Positions 8,095 to 17,066 of a stretch of 64,000 bases of DNA are shown one piece after another. The DNA comes from Ktedonobacteraceae bacterium (GTDB lineage Bacteria; Chloroflexota; Ktedonobacteria; Ktedonobacterales; Ktedonobacteraceae), in contig DASRBN010000013.1 of assembly GCA_035653615.1 (NCBI GenBank), forward strand, positions 39,660-103,659. The letters are read 5' to 3'. The position numbers and the translations under genes were made by a program. The notes below the pieces were generated by a model. That model was not told where the DNA came from and made no database searches. It was given only the letters and a program-made list of their open reading frames with translations. Every line of letters starts with the position of its first letter. Positions within the stretch are counted from its first letter, which is position 1.

Positions 8095-9399
8095 TCAACG
8101 CGCATTGCCCGCTTGTGCATAGACCCGTTGATTCAACGGCAACGGGCCACTTGCCTGTAATGGCTGAGAGGGCGAAGAAGCAACCACCCAACCATTGCCA
8201 ATATGGAAAGTCGCACCATTACCGCCATTCCCCCATTGCGACCGCGTCTCGATGGGAGCGGCTGGTGGAAGTTGACCGGCGTTCTCTGTCGCCGGCAGAA
8301 TTGCTGCTGCCCACGGCGACGGCAAAGCAGCCGCATAACCGGGCGCAACGTACCCATTACTCAGCCCGGCATTGATAAAGTCCCTTGAGACAGGAGAGAG
8401 TTCGTTCAATGGCCCTGATGTAGGCATAGCGAGCGTTACAAGCCCAAGGGCCAGCAATTCGGCAGCTATCTGACAAACCTGATCGCGTGTCATGCTGAAT
8501 GTCATACAGATTGTTTGCAGGGACGTCTGGCCATCCGCGCGCGTGAAAATTCGCCATTGATCTGGAGTAAGTACGACCTGGGGATTGCGTTCTCGCTGGC
8601 CCGAAAGGTCGGTTGGCACGAGTACCATCTGAGCTTGCATGAATGCAGTATTGAAACGCCCTTGCGGAGTGGGGGCATTCACGCGTTGAGGCGGTGTAAG
8701 CGAGCCTTTAGACGGGGTCAATCCCTCGGTATTCCTATCGCGTTCCGAGACGGGAACATCCAGCCAGGAAGAAGCCGACGGCACCATCGAAGTGATATCC
8801 AATCCGCTAAAAAACTGCGATGCTTCAAAGATCGTGGGAGCCGATGCAACATGCGTTGAAGTTGGAGCTACACCAACCGCCTGTCCTGATGTAGAAATAG
8901 TCCCGGCACCCGCAGGCTGCGCAACGGGGGCGGGCAAAGATGCAGGTAGAAGCGAACTAACCGGAAGCGAGATCAAGAGACGTTCAGGAGCGGGCTGCAC
9001 TTCGTCCTCAAAATAAATTTCGCCCGTCGACCATGTAAGAAGTATACGTATTACCTTAGCCGCCTCGTTTGCCGCCCAGGTACGGAGAATTTCGTGATTT
9101 ACATGTCCAAGATCAATTAAGGTTAGCGCTATACGAGTTTCACTCGGGTGGGACAGTTCGATGGCACTCATCACCTCCTGGAACGCTTCCTGCGAAATAA
9201 TGTTGTCTTGTAGCAGGCGTTCCCCCAGGGTCACATTTGCCTGAACGGGGCCAATGCACATCAACTGCCCGCGCCGGAAATAGAGTTCAACCTTTTGTTG
9301 TCCCTGTTGAACTTTCAGGAGTCCTGTCTTACCATAAGACTCAACTCTCCTCAAAACTTCCGGCAGGTTTACCTTTTCTAACGAACCTATAGGAGGCAC
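8095..9399 (-). CDS. PATAN/DUF4388 domain protein
   Basis: The 434-residue protein begins with GSLEKVNLPEVLRRVESYGKTGLLKV and an YFRRGQLMCIGP strand, which is the DUF4388 (PATAN) fold. A long helical extension (residues about 65-150) with TLIDLGHVN and IYFEDE follows. The middle third is Ala/Pro/Ser-rich and likely disordered. Residues about 275-335 (WRIFTRADGQTSLQTI..QVCQIAAELLALGLVTL) look like a second helical, winged-helix-like module. Proteins of this class act as cytoplasmic adaptors in signalling, often beside roadblock/MglA GTPases, which occur here 4 kb away. It lies upstream of the activator gene on the same strand. The start is GTG with GGTGAT upstream. Confidence 0.75.
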   Translation of the reverse strand: MPPIGSLEKVNLPEVLRRVESYGKTGLLKVQQGQQKVELYFRRGQLMCIGPVQANVTLGERLLQDNIISQEAFQEVMSAIELSHPSETRIALTLIDLGHVNHEILRTWAANEAAKVIRILLTWSTGEIYFEDEVQPAPERLLISLPVSSLLPASLPAPVAQPAGAGTISTSGQAVGVAPTSTHVASAPTIFEASQFFSGLDITSMVPSASSWLDVPVSERDRNTEGLTPSKGSLTPPQRVNAPTPQGRFNTAFMQAQMVLVPTDLSGQRERNPQVVLTPDQWRIFTRADGQTSLQTICMTFSMTRDQVCQIAAELLALGLVTLAMPTSGPLNELSPVSRDFINAGLSNGYVAPGYAAALPSPWAAAILPATENAGQLPPAAPIETRSQWGNGGNGATFHIGNGWVVASSPSQPLQASGPLPLNQRVYAQAGNAR

Positions 9400-9727
9400 A
9401 ATAAATCACCGTCCGTCTAAAAAACTACTTTTGCGCTGTTGTGTTGCCTGCTCTTCCCTTATCCCTTGCAGGTCGCTCAGCACAAAAAGTGACTACGAAA
9501 CGCTGCGTTGTGTCGTTACTTAATTCATCCAATCACAGGCGCGACGATAACCGGGGGCGCGCCCAGATGGGATGAAAGGAGTACGACCATCCCTTCAGGT
9601 GTTAAATTATTCGCGAGTTGACGGCAGTGTCAACATCACATTGCATATGGAGCCACTTCCCCTCAAGCTCCTTGAAGATGCACCGGATGTTTGGTTTTCT
9701 CCGACAGCGAGGCCTCATTGCCTCGGG
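9400..9727. other. intergenic region without a recognised gene
   Basis: This stretch separates the PATAN gene start from the 3' end of tRNA-Ser. No convincing ORF, repeat or hairpin was seen. It must hold the PATAN promoter on the minus strand, but no clear -35/-10 pair stands out. Confidence 0.5.
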
Positions 9728-9811
9728 CGGAGGGAGAGGGATTCGAACCCCCGGGGCGGTTAACCCAGCTGTTTTCAAGACAGCCGCAATAGTCCACTCT
9801 GCCATCCCTCC
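9728..9811 (-). tRNA. tRNA-Ser (anticodon UGA)
   Basis: On the minus strand the acceptor stem GGAGGGA pairs with TCCCTCC. The anticodon arm is GCTGT-CTTGAAA-ACAGC, giving TGA. A long variable arm and the T loop GGTTCGAATCC follow, as expected for a class II serine tRNA. CCA is not encoded. Confidence 0.95.
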
Positions 9812-9817
9812 GACGAC

Positions 9818-9846
9818 AGTGTAACATAGAACCGCACAATTTGAAA
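9818..9846 (-). promoter_or_regulatory. probable promoter of tRNA-Ser
   Basis: On the minus strand TTTCAA (9841-9846) and TACACT (9818-9823) are 17 bases apart, seven bases before the tRNA 5' end. The -35 box is weak. Confidence 0.45.
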
Positions 9847-10010
9847 AGGGGTAGGCAAAAATACCCGATCAATTACGTTCATTTTACCCATATATGTGTT
9901 GTAGCCCTGCTTTTCAAGCCTTCCTATTCTCCCCGGATATGGATAAATCTCACACCGGTCAACGTAGGACTTTTGGACTTCTCACAAGTAGCTTCAACCC
10001 TTACAAATAT

Positions 10011-10039
10011 TTGCATATCGAGTGAGGATAATGTACACT
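10011..10039 (+). promoter_or_regulatory. probable promoter of the DUF402 gene
   Basis: TTGCAT (10011-10016) and TACACT (10034-10039) are 17 bases apart, 50 bases before the start at 10090. Confidence 0.5.
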
Positions 10040-10089
10040 ATCAGAGAGTTAGCCATCATGAAAGGTGCCAGCAACCCAGGCAGTAGCTT

Positions 10090-10563
10090 ATGATTACCGT
10101 TGTCAAACAGAATCCGCGAGGCGAAGCAAAAATTCAGTATTCGGGCGAAGTTATCGAGCATCTCCATGATGGGGTGGTGATTCAAGCATACTGGAAGCAG
10201 CCTGTGAAAGACCTGGGATATACTCAATTCGAACCAGGCGATAGCTTTGTTGAATACTATTATACTGATAGATGGTTTAATATTTTCGATATCGCCAGAG
10301 CCGGCGGCAGGCGAAAAGGGTGGTACTGCAATATCGCCGAACCCGCATCAATCTCTGGTGAATATATCAAACAAATCGATCTCTTGCTTGACGTCTGGGT
10401 TGATCCAGGCGGAAAGACACTAATCCTGGATGAAAATGAGTTCGAATCTGACACAACGCTCAGCGACGAGCAACGCAAGGGAGCACGTCAAGGATTGCAG
10501 CAGCTTTTAGAACTGATCTCAGCGCGAAAAGGGCCATTTTCAGCACTATCGTTACAATCATAA
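10090..10563 (+). CDS. DUF402 domain protein
   Basis: The 157-residue protein has the DUF402 pattern: QFEPGDSFVEYYYTDRWFNIFDI, then RKGWYCNIAEPASI, then IDLLLDVWVDPGG with LILDENEFE. The clustered acidic and tyrosine residues are those that bind metal and phosphate in this fold. Relatives include nucleoside di/triphosphatases and the RNA-binding FAU-1 domain, so a phosphohydrolase or RNA-related role is likely but the substrate is unknown. It opens a run of four same-strand genes (to 12459). Confidence 0.8.
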   Translation: MITVVKQNPRGEAKIQYSGEVIEHLHDGVVIQAYWKQPVKDLGYTQFEPGDSFVEYYYTDRWFNIFDIARAGGRRKGWYCNIAEPASISGEYIKQIDLLLDVWVDPGGKTLILDENEFESDTTLSDEQRKGARQGLQQLLELISARKGPFSALSLQS

Positions 10564-10597
10564 GGGCTACCGGAAACCCCTGGAAGGACAAATCTTG

Positions 10598-11047
10598 ATG
10601 GAAAAATGGGACAGCAGGCTGTTCCGGCAAGAAGCTGAAGCCAATGCACACCAGCATCGCCGGAACGTTGTGGAGCTTGAGGTCTTGGAGTCTCGCAGGC
10701 AGATGCACCTGAAGGTAAACGAGCTTATCCAGCTTGCCACCAATTCAACGCTTAACACCGCCGAAATACGGCAACAGTTGCTCCTGGGAGCAGCGACGTT
10801 CGGAAATCATTTTGCCCCGCAGCTTGTGCGCTCGCTACAGCGCGACGACCCGCATGAGCGCCAATCCGTCGTCTGGCTACTGACGTTATTGAACGACGCC
10901 AGAACAGTAACACCACTGCGGCACATGTCCCATAATAGACGGCTACCGCGTCCTATACGTCTCTCGGCAGCATTAGCGCTGGCAGGTATGGGCGCGACAG
11001 AGGAATCAAAACAAGGCAGGCGCGAACGCTTGTATGCGATTAGCTGA
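10598..11047 (+). CDS. small helical protein of unknown function, HEAT-like
   Basis: This 149-residue, soluble, helix-rich protein is not recognised. Its N-terminal 50 residues are polar and probably coiled (ELEVLESRRQMHLKVNELIQ). The rest (QLVRSLQRDDPHERQSVVWLLTLLNDARTVTPLR then RLSAALALAGMG) has the spacing of one or two HEAT-type repeats. GGAAGG stands ten bases before the ATG at 10598; a TTG one codon earlier is less likely. It lies 34 bases after DUF402 and 14 before the HAD gene, so probably in the same operon. Confidence 0.65.
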   Translation: MEKWDSRLFRQEAEANAHQHRRNVVELEVLESRRQMHLKVNELIQLATNSTLNTAEIRQQLLLGAATFGNHFAPQLVRSLQRDDPHERQSVVWLLTLLNDARTVTPLRHMSHNRRLPRPIRLSAALALAGMGATEESKQGRRERLYAIS

Positions 11048-11061
11048 CGAATGAGATAGAT

Positions 11062-11523
11062 ATGATACGCATAGATATTCCTCAACGAGGCTCCTATGAG
11101 CTTCATCACGCAGTTTTTGACATCAACGGCACCCTCGCTGTCGATGGAGTGCCGCTTGTAGAGGTCGCGGATCGCCTGGAAACGTTAAGCGCGCACCTCT
11201 CGATCCATTTGCTGACGGCAGGCTCTCATGGCAATCTGCAAGAGATCGAAGATGTCCTTGGCTACCCGCTTCAGAAAATCAATACGGGCGAGGATAAGGT
11301 AGATTATGTGAAAAAGCTAGGCCCTGAGAGTGTTGTGGCTATAGGAAACGGCGCGAATGACGCGGGTATGCTCAAAATCGCCGCCATCGGCATAGCGGTG
11401 CTCGCGGGAGAAGGAGTAGCCAGCAGCGCGCTCCAGGCCGCCGATGTGCTGGTTAGCAGTCCCATCCATGCCATCGAACTATTGTTGCTCCCAAAACGTC
11501 TGATCGCGACCCTGCGCAACTAA
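11062..11523 (+). CDS. soluble HAD-superfamily protein, P-type-ATPase-like
   Basis: The 153-residue protein is a minimal haloacid dehalogenase fold without a cap. Motif I is FDINGTLAVDG, motif III lysine lies in EDKVDYV, and motif IV is AIGNGANDAGML. The motif I sequence DxNGT differs from phosphatase DxDGT and from P-type ATPase DKTGT. The overall length and order match the 'soluble P-type ATPase' group (COG4087). The nucleophile Asp is kept but the general acid Asp is Asn, so catalysis may be slow or altered. Function is unknown. Spacing to its neighbours suggests cotranscription. Confidence 0.75.
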   Translation: MIRIDIPQRGSYELHHAVFDINGTLAVDGVPLVEVADRLETLSAHLSIHLLTAGSHGNLQEIEDVLGYPLQKINTGEDKVDYVKKLGPESVVAIGNGANDAGMLKIAAIGIAVLAGEGVASSALQAADVLVSSPIHAIELLLLPKRLIATLRN

Positions 11524-11538
11524 GACAGCGTATGTAAG

Positions 11539-12459
11539 ATGGAAGAACTCGAGGAAGCTCCAGCATCAACAGTCCAGATTCCGGTAAAACAATCAAAGCT
11601 GGGCTTGCTTTATGTGTGTATCGCCGTCGTCTTTTTCTCAACCAGCCCGATTTTTGTACGCTGGTCACAACCGTTCAGTTCCGTTGAAGTCGCTTTCTGG
11701 CGTTTAGCGATTGCCACGCTGCTGGTTGCGGTCATGGGTCTCATCACGCGACAGCGCCTGTTATTGAAAAGGCAGGAACTGCCGCGTTTTCTCTTCTATG
11801 GCCTTGTAACGGCCCTGCACTTTATTTTCTACATCGCTTCGCTCAGTTTTACCACAATTGCTCATTCACTTGCCCTCGCCTACACATCGCCGGTCTTCGC
11901 AACGCTCTTCTCAGCATTCATCCTGCGCGAACCGTTGCCGCGCCGGAAATATGTGGGAATCGGTGTGGCGATAGTGGGGATCGCTATTATGGCCGGTTTC
12001 CAGCCGCACTACACGGCCTGCTCGCTATCCGGCAGCGGCCAATGCATGATCCTTGGCGATGGAATGGCCTTGCTTTCGGGCTTCTGCTTCGCCGTGTATT
12101 CGGTGGCCGGGCGAGGAGAGCGCGACCGCCACCCACTATTCCGCTACACGACCAACGTCTACGGACTGGCAGCCCTCTGGCTGCTACCCGTCACGCTCTA
12201 TCTCGCCTTCCAGCATGCATATCCCTTGAGAGCGGTAGGAGCAGTAATAGCGCTGGGCGTTCTTCCACTCGGCTTCGGGCATACCCTCTACAATGCTGCC
12301 GTGCGCAACGTTCACGCGACCTATGCCAACCTGATCGCCACGCAAGAGGTAACCGGCGGCATCATACTCGGTATCTGGTTGCTTGGAGAAATACCCTCGA
12401 TTACGACGATCATTGGGGTGGTGGTGACGCTGGTGGGGATTGCGGGTGTATTGGTGTGA
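11539..12459 (+). CDS. EamA/DMT-family permease
   Basis: The 306-residue protein has about ten hydrophobic helices in two related halves, the EamA layout. FWRLAIATLLVAV in the first half and a C-terminal ATQEVTGGIILGIWLLGE are typical of drug/metabolite exporters. The substrate cannot be assigned. It is the last gene of the run starting at 10090. Its last 50 bases overlap the convergent DUF429 gene. Confidence 0.85.
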   Translation: MEELEEAPASTVQIPVKQSKLGLLYVCIAVVFFSTSPIFVRWSQPFSSVEVAFWRLAIATLLVAVMGLITRQRLLLKRQELPRFLFYGLVTALHFIFYIASLSFTTIAHSLALAYTSPVFATLFSAFILREPLPRRKYVGIGVAIVGIAIMAGFQPHYTACSLSGSGQCMILGDGMALLSGFCFAVYSVAGRGERDRHPLFRYTTNVYGLAALWLLPVTLYLAFQHAYPLRAVGAVIALGVLPLGFGHTLYNAAVRNVHATYANLIATQEVTGGIILGIWLLGEIPSITTIIGVVVTLVGIAGVLV

Positions 12460-13279
12460 TAGCAGGATCAACAATCCACCCCTCCATCACATCACAATCC
12501 GCTGGTATCCCATACTCTCCATCTCTTTGTAGAAAAGCCCACCCGGCCTGCACCGCGCACAACACTGCATCCAATCTATCACCCGTCGCATCCCTTATAA
12601 GCATTTCGGCCATCGCGCCAGGTAGCCCAATTCGCAAGCCATAACTTTTCAGTATCTTATCCGAATGTAAACCATCAACAATTTCTTTGCGCGCCATCTC
12701 CCTGTCCGGTGTCTGCTTCTCGCGTTCATCGCTCTTATAACTGCGCTTCCCGATCAACCTGCGCGCAACCAGGGCCGGGTAGCCTTCAAAGACTATCCGG
12801 TTGTCATGAGTGGGGCGACAAGGCAAAATACTTACTTCTGATCTCAGCAGGCGTGTGGCACCTTCAAAAAACATTTTGCCCACGGGCACGCGGTACATCA
12901 TCATGGGACTGCGAGCGTTCGCCAGGATATCGGCGACCCTCAAATGCTGCTTATCGCCCGCCGGCCTACCCTCCTGGTAACGCGTCAAGATTGCTTCAAA
13001 CTGCTTTTTGTCCATCAACGCAATGATTTGCATGTAATCTGCCCAATTTTGCGGCCATCCGAGGTTTTTAATCAGTTTGCGCGGTTGTCCAAAGGGGAAG
13101 TCGAGCGCCGCCAGCCAGGGACCATCCGAACGAAGAAAGTTTTCAAAGTCTTCAAAGCTGGTGAGGCTCTGGAAATCCTGTACTTGTAGAAGGCCGTCTT
13201 GAAGATCGCAGGCAGCGCAGGTGATAGGTTTCCTGCGCGAGGGAACACTGGTGAAATCAAGCCCGTAGATTCTCATCAA
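12410..13279 (-). CDS. DUF429 family protein (predicted RNase H-fold)
   Basis: The 289-residue protein starts MRIYGLDFTSVPSRRKPI, the acidic first strand of DUF429, and keeps WLAALDFPFG (second acidic strand) and RDATGDRLDAVLCAVQAGWA near the end, giving the three-acid pattern of an RNase H-like nuclease fold. No substrate is known for the family. The last residues are Pro/Gln-rich and are encoded opposite the EamA 3' end. It is followed on the minus strand by no close gene; the MglA-like gene ends twelve bases upstream of it. Confidence 0.75.
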   Translation of the reverse strand: MMRIYGLDFTSVPSRRKPITCAACDLQDGLLQVQDFQSLTSFEDFENFLRSDGPWLAALDFPFGQPRKLIKNLGWPQNWADYMQIIALMDKKQFEAILTRYQEGRPAGDKQHLRVADILANARSPMMMYRVPVGKMFFEGATRLLRSEVSILPCRPTHDNRIVFEGYPALVARRLIGKRSYKSDEREKQTPDREMARKEIVDGLHSDKILKSYGLRIGLPGAMAEMLIRDATGDRLDAVLCAVQAGWAFLQRDGEYGIPADCDVMEGWIVDPAITPIHPQSPPASPPPQ

Positions 13280-13290
13280 TTGCAGCAGCT

Positions 13291-13866
13291 TTACAATTGT
13301 GCCATCACGCCCTTACTGATGGCACGCAGCGTGGCAAATACTCCCGTTCCGGCGGATGCGACGGCTTCAAAGCTGGGAACACGCCGCCGGTTCAGGTAGC
13401 GTTCGAGAACAGGGACAGGCAAAGCAGAGGGCATATCGCGTTTATTCCACTGCATGACAAAAGGGAATTGACTCAGGTCTTTGCCAAGCCGCCGCAAATT
13501 CATCTCCAGCTCGCGAATGCTCTGTACGTTTTCCTCGAACTTCTCGGCCTGCGAATCCACAACGAAGACGATGCCATCCGCCCCATTCAGAACGGCCAGG
13601 CGCGTGCGTTCGTAAAGAATCTGGCCTGGAACAGTATACAGGTGAAAACGCGTGCGGAATCCATGCACGGTTCCCAGGTCGAGCGGCAGAAAGTCGAAGA
13701 AGAGCGTTCGTTCCGTCTCAGTAGCAATGGAAAGCATTTCGCCACGAGCATTGGGATTAATGCTTCTATATACATACTGCAAGTTCGTCGTCTTTCCGCA
13801 ATAGCCAATACCGTAGTAGACGATCTTGCAGTGGATCTCATGAGACGCGATATTGATGAGCGCCAT
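13291..13866 (-). CDS. MglA-like small Ras-type GTPase
   Basis: The frame is open further upstream, but the homologous protein begins MALINIASHEIHCKIVYYG at 13866 and has 191 residues. The P-loop is GIGYCGKTTN (about 19-28), the switch II region has YTVPGQ, and the base-recognition motif is WNKRD. This is the MglA/SRPRB-like group of bacterial GTPases, which toggles with roadblock (MglB-type) regulators to control polarity, motility or surface processes. Two roadblock genes lie directly upstream on the same strand (gaps 13 and 33 bases). The DxxG aspartate of switch II is replaced, as is usual in MglA. Confidence 0.85.
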   Translation of the reverse strand: MALINIASHEIHCKIVYYGIGYCGKTTNLQYVYRSINPNARGEMLSIATETERTLFFDFLPLDLGTVHGFRTRFHLYTVPGQILYERTRLAVLNGADGIVFVVDSQAEKFEENVQSIRELEMNLRRLGKDLSQFPFVMQWNKRDMPSALPVPVLERYLNRRRVPSFEAVASAGTGVFATLRAISKGVMAQL

Positions 13867-13879
13867 ATACCTGATACCC

Positions 13880-14395
13880 CTAATCCCGGAAGAGCAGATC
13901 AATGGTGTCTTCGACCGAAGAGCGGAATTGAATATTGAGAACAGAGGACTTCTGGCGCACGGTATCCGCCCGCACACGCTCCAGGACATGCACAAGTTCG
14001 TCCGATGTCTTTTTAGAGAGTATTTTGACCAGTCCAATATGGGTGAGTTTGTCAAAGACGATGACGAGCAGCCATTGTTCTTCAACCATCGTCGTATAAA
14101 TATTCTCGTGGACACCCTGCTGGAAAATGGTGCGAAAGTCTTTTTCGCCCAGCAGCTCGGCGATATGCCGGGAAGAGGAGAATGCTCCGGCCAGTAACGC
14201 TCCTAATGATGTTGCGTTCCGTTTGGTGCTTGTCCCCTGATTGGCAATCACCTGGCCACTCTTGTCAAGAAGCATGACAGAGGTTGCGCTGGTGTCATTC
14301 ATAAGTTTGTTTAATGTGGTTGAGATAATAGCAAGTTCGCGATCCGAGATGATAAGATTGGTTAATTGTTCCATGTACGCGTCCTCTATGTACAC
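13880..14395 (-). CDS. roadblock/LC7 domain protein 1
   Basis: The 171-residue protein has a roadblock/LC7 fold: SVMLLDKSGQVIANQG, LGALLAGAFSSSRHIAELLGE and YTTMVEEQWLLVIVFD. About 40 extra residues at the C-terminus are helical. Roadblock proteins dimerise and regulate MglA-type GTPases. Translation may start at 14395 or at the Met eight codons in. It sits between the second roadblock gene and the GTPase gene. Confidence 0.8.
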   Translation of the reverse strand: MYIEDAYMEQLTNLIISDRELAIISTTLNKLMNDTSATSVMLLDKSGQVIANQGTSTKRNATSLGALLAGAFSSSRHIAELLGEKDFRTIFQQGVHENIYTTMVEEQWLLVIVFDKLTHIGLVKILSKKTSDELVHVLERVRADTVRQKSSVLNIQFRSSVEDTIDLLFRD

Positions 14396-14428
14396 GCCCG
14401 TCTACAAGTTCATCATACCAGGAATAGA

Positions 14429-14794
14429 CTATGCGATATCAAGAGCTTCAAGAATTTCATTCCGGCTGGCCTTGACCATATGCCGCACGCGACCGATGCT
14501 GGCAGCATTATCGAAAAGTGTTACCATTAAAGCAAAATCTCCCAGAGGCTCCGCGCTCACTAATCCATGTTCGTACTCCATAAGGGTGCCAATAACACCG
14601 CCGCGAGCAATCTCCTGGCCCAGGGCTTCCGCGGTATTCAGGCCGGTGGTCATAATGGCACCGACTGCCTCCATATCCTCTTTGCCATCACGGGTCAGGC
14701 CTTCGATCAATAAACCATCACGTCCCACCAGGACAGCGAGCCGCACACCTGGTATTGAGAGAAAGCGGCTCAGAGTTTGTTTCAGATCAACCAT
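14429..14794 (-). CDS. roadblock/LC7 domain protein 2 (MglB-like)
   Basis: The 121-residue protein is a compact roadblock/LC7 domain: IPGVRLAVLVGRDGLLIEG, AVGAIMTTGLNTAEALG and GDFALMVTLFDNAASIG. This size and layout match MglB, the GTPase-activating partner of MglA. The start at 14794 is set by GGAGG a few bases before; an upstream in-frame Met at 14812 lacks such a site. It is the first gene of the three-gene roadblock/roadblock/GTPase unit. Confidence 0.82.
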   Translation of the reverse strand: MVDLKQTLSRFLSIPGVRLAVLVGRDGLLIEGLTRDGKEDMEAVGAIMTTGLNTAEALGQEIARGGVIGTLMEYEHGLVSAEPLGDFALMVTLFDNAASIGRVRHMVKASRNEILEALDIA

Positions 14795-15110
14795 ATTTTC
14801 CTCCGCGAGCACCGGGTCAAGTATTGTAGAATCTCCATGGACTTCTTCATTCTAACCGATGCATATGGCAGGTGCAACAAGATGGGACATCTTGGCTAAT
14901 GGCGCTTCGCCTACTAACGCGAAAGGACAGTTTTTGCAGAGCTTGCTATAACAGCCCTTCATGCTGACTAAGAAAGCGCTTACTCTCAGCTCTCTAATTT
15001 AGAGAACGTTGGGGAGCAGGAAGATATACGTGGCCTATGACCCGTTTTCGTGGAACTGGAGAACGTGTTAAATGACCTGACATGTGAAGTGCCAGACCCA
15101 GGTGAAAGCG
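14795..15110. other. upstream region of the roadblock operon
   Basis: No ORF of note was seen. This stretch must carry the operon promoter on the minus strand. A short run AGCTCTCTAATTTAGAGAACG near 14990 is a small hairpin. Nothing else was recognised. Confidence 0.4.
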
Positions 15111-15152
15111 GTCGCTTAAAATCTCTGATTTCAACAAGGGATTTTAAGCGAC
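15111..15152 (-). terminator. hairpin downstream of guaB
   Basis: GTCGCTTAAAATC (15111-15123) and its exact complement (15140-15152) form a 13-bp stem with a 16-base loop, starting eight bases past the guaB stop. There is no U-tract. Confidence 0.6.
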
Positions 15153-15159
15153 CATCCAA

Positions 15160-16686
15160 TTACTTATGGATTGACCCATAGTTCGGAGCCTCTTTAGTCA
15201 CCAGCACATCATGCGGATGACTCTCGCGCAAACCGGCGCTGGTAATGCGCACGAAGCGTGTCTTCTCCTGCATCTCCGCGATGGTGGCACAGCCGGCGTA
15301 ACCCATCGATTGGCGCAGGCCACCTACCAGTTGATAGATCAGCGGCCCCAACATACCCTTGTATGGGACACGCCCCTCGATGCCCTCGGCAATCAGGCTC
15401 GACTCGCTGGCAATATCGGCCTGGAAGTAACGATCTTTGCTATAGCTGCGCTGCTTCATAGCCGCAATAGAACCCATGCCACGATAGTCTTTGAAACGCT
15501 CGCCATGCGAGATGATGAGTTCGCCCGGGCTTTCATCGACGCCGGCCAGCAAACTGCCCAGCATGACCGAGTCCGCGCCAGCTGCGATAGCCTTGGCAAT
15601 GTCACCGGAATATTGAATGCCGCCATCGCCCACAATCGGAATGTCATATTGCCGCGCTACGCGAGCACACTCGTAGATCGCGGTAACCTGGGGCATGCCG
15701 ACCCCGGCTATCACACGTGTCGTACATATAGAACCGGCGCCGATCCCAACCTTTACAGCGTCCGCACCCGCCTGGATCAAGGCCTCAGTCGCCTCTGCGC
15801 TGACTACGTTACCCGCCATCAATTGTACCTGCCTGCCGAATCGTTTTTTCACCTGCGCTACCGTCTCAATAACCATGTGAGAGTGCGCGTGTGAGGTATC
15901 CACCACCAATACATCGACGCCCTTTTCGACCAATGCCGCGCAGCGCTTCTCGGTATCCGGCCCAACTCCGACGGCAGCGCCGACCCGCAGGCGGCCATAT
16001 TCGTCTTTGGCTGCGTTGGGATACAGAATCTTCTTCTGAATATCCTTCATCGTAATCAGGCCCTTGAGCATACCATGCTCATCCACAACTGGCAGCTTTT
16101 CAATTTTGTAGCGATGCAGGCTATCACGCGCCTGCTCTAAGGTCGTGCCAACAGGTACCGTAATCAGATGATCCCGCGTCATCAGTTCGGTGACGGGACG
16201 GTCAAGGCGAGTCTCAAAGCGAATATCGCGATTGGTGAGGATGCCGACGAGTTTGCCCTGCTCGGTAATCGGAATGCCTGAGATGTGATAGCGCCTCATT
16301 ACGTCCAGCGCCTCACTGAGAAGAGCGCCTGGTTCCAGAGTGATGGGGTCGGTAATCATGCCTGACTCCGAACGCTTGACCTTATCAACTTCCTGCGCCT
16401 GATCTTCGATGGATAAATTGCGATGGATAATACCGATGCCGCCTTCGCGTGCTAAGGCGATAGCCAGGCGCGCCTCGGTAACAGTATCCATGGCCGCGCT
16501 GACGATGGGAATGTTGATAGTGATGGTGCGGGTCAGGCGCGTCTGAGTAGAGACATCGCGCGGAAGTACCGACGAAGCGGCAGGGATAATCAATACATCA
16601 TCGAATGTTAAACCCTCCAGTGCGAACTTGTCACTGAAAGCTTGCTGATTCTGGTTCAGATTTTGCACAGGTGCCGGGGACACCAT
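15160..16686 (-). CDS. guaB: IMP dehydrogenase
   Basis: IMP dehydrogenase oxidises IMP to XMP, the committed step to guanine nucleotides. The 508-residue protein has the N-terminal barrel start [15 protein letters not shown], two CBS domains (about residues 110-230; [19 protein letters not shown] and [16 protein letters not shown]), then VVDTSHAHS, the catalytic loop GAGSICTTR with its active cysteine, [11 protein letters not shown] and the flap region [10 protein letters not shown]. The C-terminus has [15 protein letters not shown]. The ATG at 16686 follows AAGGAGG; the frame is open 21 codons further without a site. It appears monocistronic. Confidence 0.96.
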   Translation of the reverse strand: MVSPAPVQNLNQNQQAFSDKFALEGLTFDDVLIIPAASSVLPRDVSTQTRLTRTITINIPIVSAAMDTVTEARLAIALAREGGIGIIHRNLSIEDQAQEVDKVKRSESGMITDPITLEPGALLSEALDVMRRYHISGIPITEQGKLVGILTNRDIRFETRLDRPVTELMTRDHLITVPVGTTLEQARDSLHRYKIEKLPVVDEHGMLKGLITMKDIQKKILYPNAAKDEYGRLRVGAAVGVGPDTEKRCAALVEKGVDVLVVDTSHAHSHMVIETVAQVKKRFGRQVQLMAGNVVSAEATEALIQAGADAVKVGIGAGSICTTRVIAGVGMPQVTAIYECARVARQYDIPIVGDGGIQYSGDIAKAIAAGADSVMLGSLLAGVDESPGELIISHGERFKDYRGMGSIAAMKQRSYSKDRYFQADIASESSLIAEGIEGRVPYKGMLGPLIYQLVGGLRQSMGYAGCATIAEMQEKTRFVRITSAGLRESHPHDVLVTKEAPNYGSIHK

Positions 16687-16980
16687 GTCAGCCTCCTTAT
16701 AAAAACGCCCAGCACTCACGGTACAACGTGGGCCGGGCCCTACCATCACATAAGAATGAACTGGATGGCTGTCTCATAAACTGCTATGAATTACAAATAC
16801 GCTCTACGAAGACGAAGCATAAGATAAACTGCACGCATACAAGAAGAGATATCATTGAAAACTGGCAGGACTGGGAAGTTTCTCCTCTCAATCCTACAGG
16901 ATATTCCCATTTTCAGTAGTGTAACACTTGAGGATGAACCACGTCAAATCAACGAGGAAAATGAAGATGAGAACACATGA
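16687..16980. other. intergenic region upstream of guaB
   Basis: This is the guaB leader and promoter zone on the minus strand. No purine riboswitch fold was recognised. A weak TTGTAT/TATGCT pair is present near 16810-16850 but the spacing is short (15). There is no gene. Confidence 0.4.
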
Positions 16981-17024
16981 AAAGGGCCGGCAACCAACTC
17001 GTCAACCGGTTGCCGGCCCTTTTC
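16981..17024 (-). terminator. strong intrinsic terminator
   Basis: The 16-bp perfect stem AAAAGGGCCGGCAACC / GGTTGCCGGCCCTTTT has a 12-base loop. It lies 43 bases after the stop of the 55-residue membrane protein gene, reading on the minus strand. The flanking A/T runs make it usable on both strands. Confidence 0.8.
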
Positions 17025-17066
17025 ATGCGCTACTAAGGAGAGCGAAACGGCATTGTTATCGCTCTC

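Noticed and set aside
9572..9824. Short frames crossing tRNA-Ser
   Set aside because: They run through the tRNA gene and have no ribosome site or family match.
16687..16980. Purine riboswitch upstream of guaB
   Set aside because: No three-way junction with the conserved loop sequences was found.
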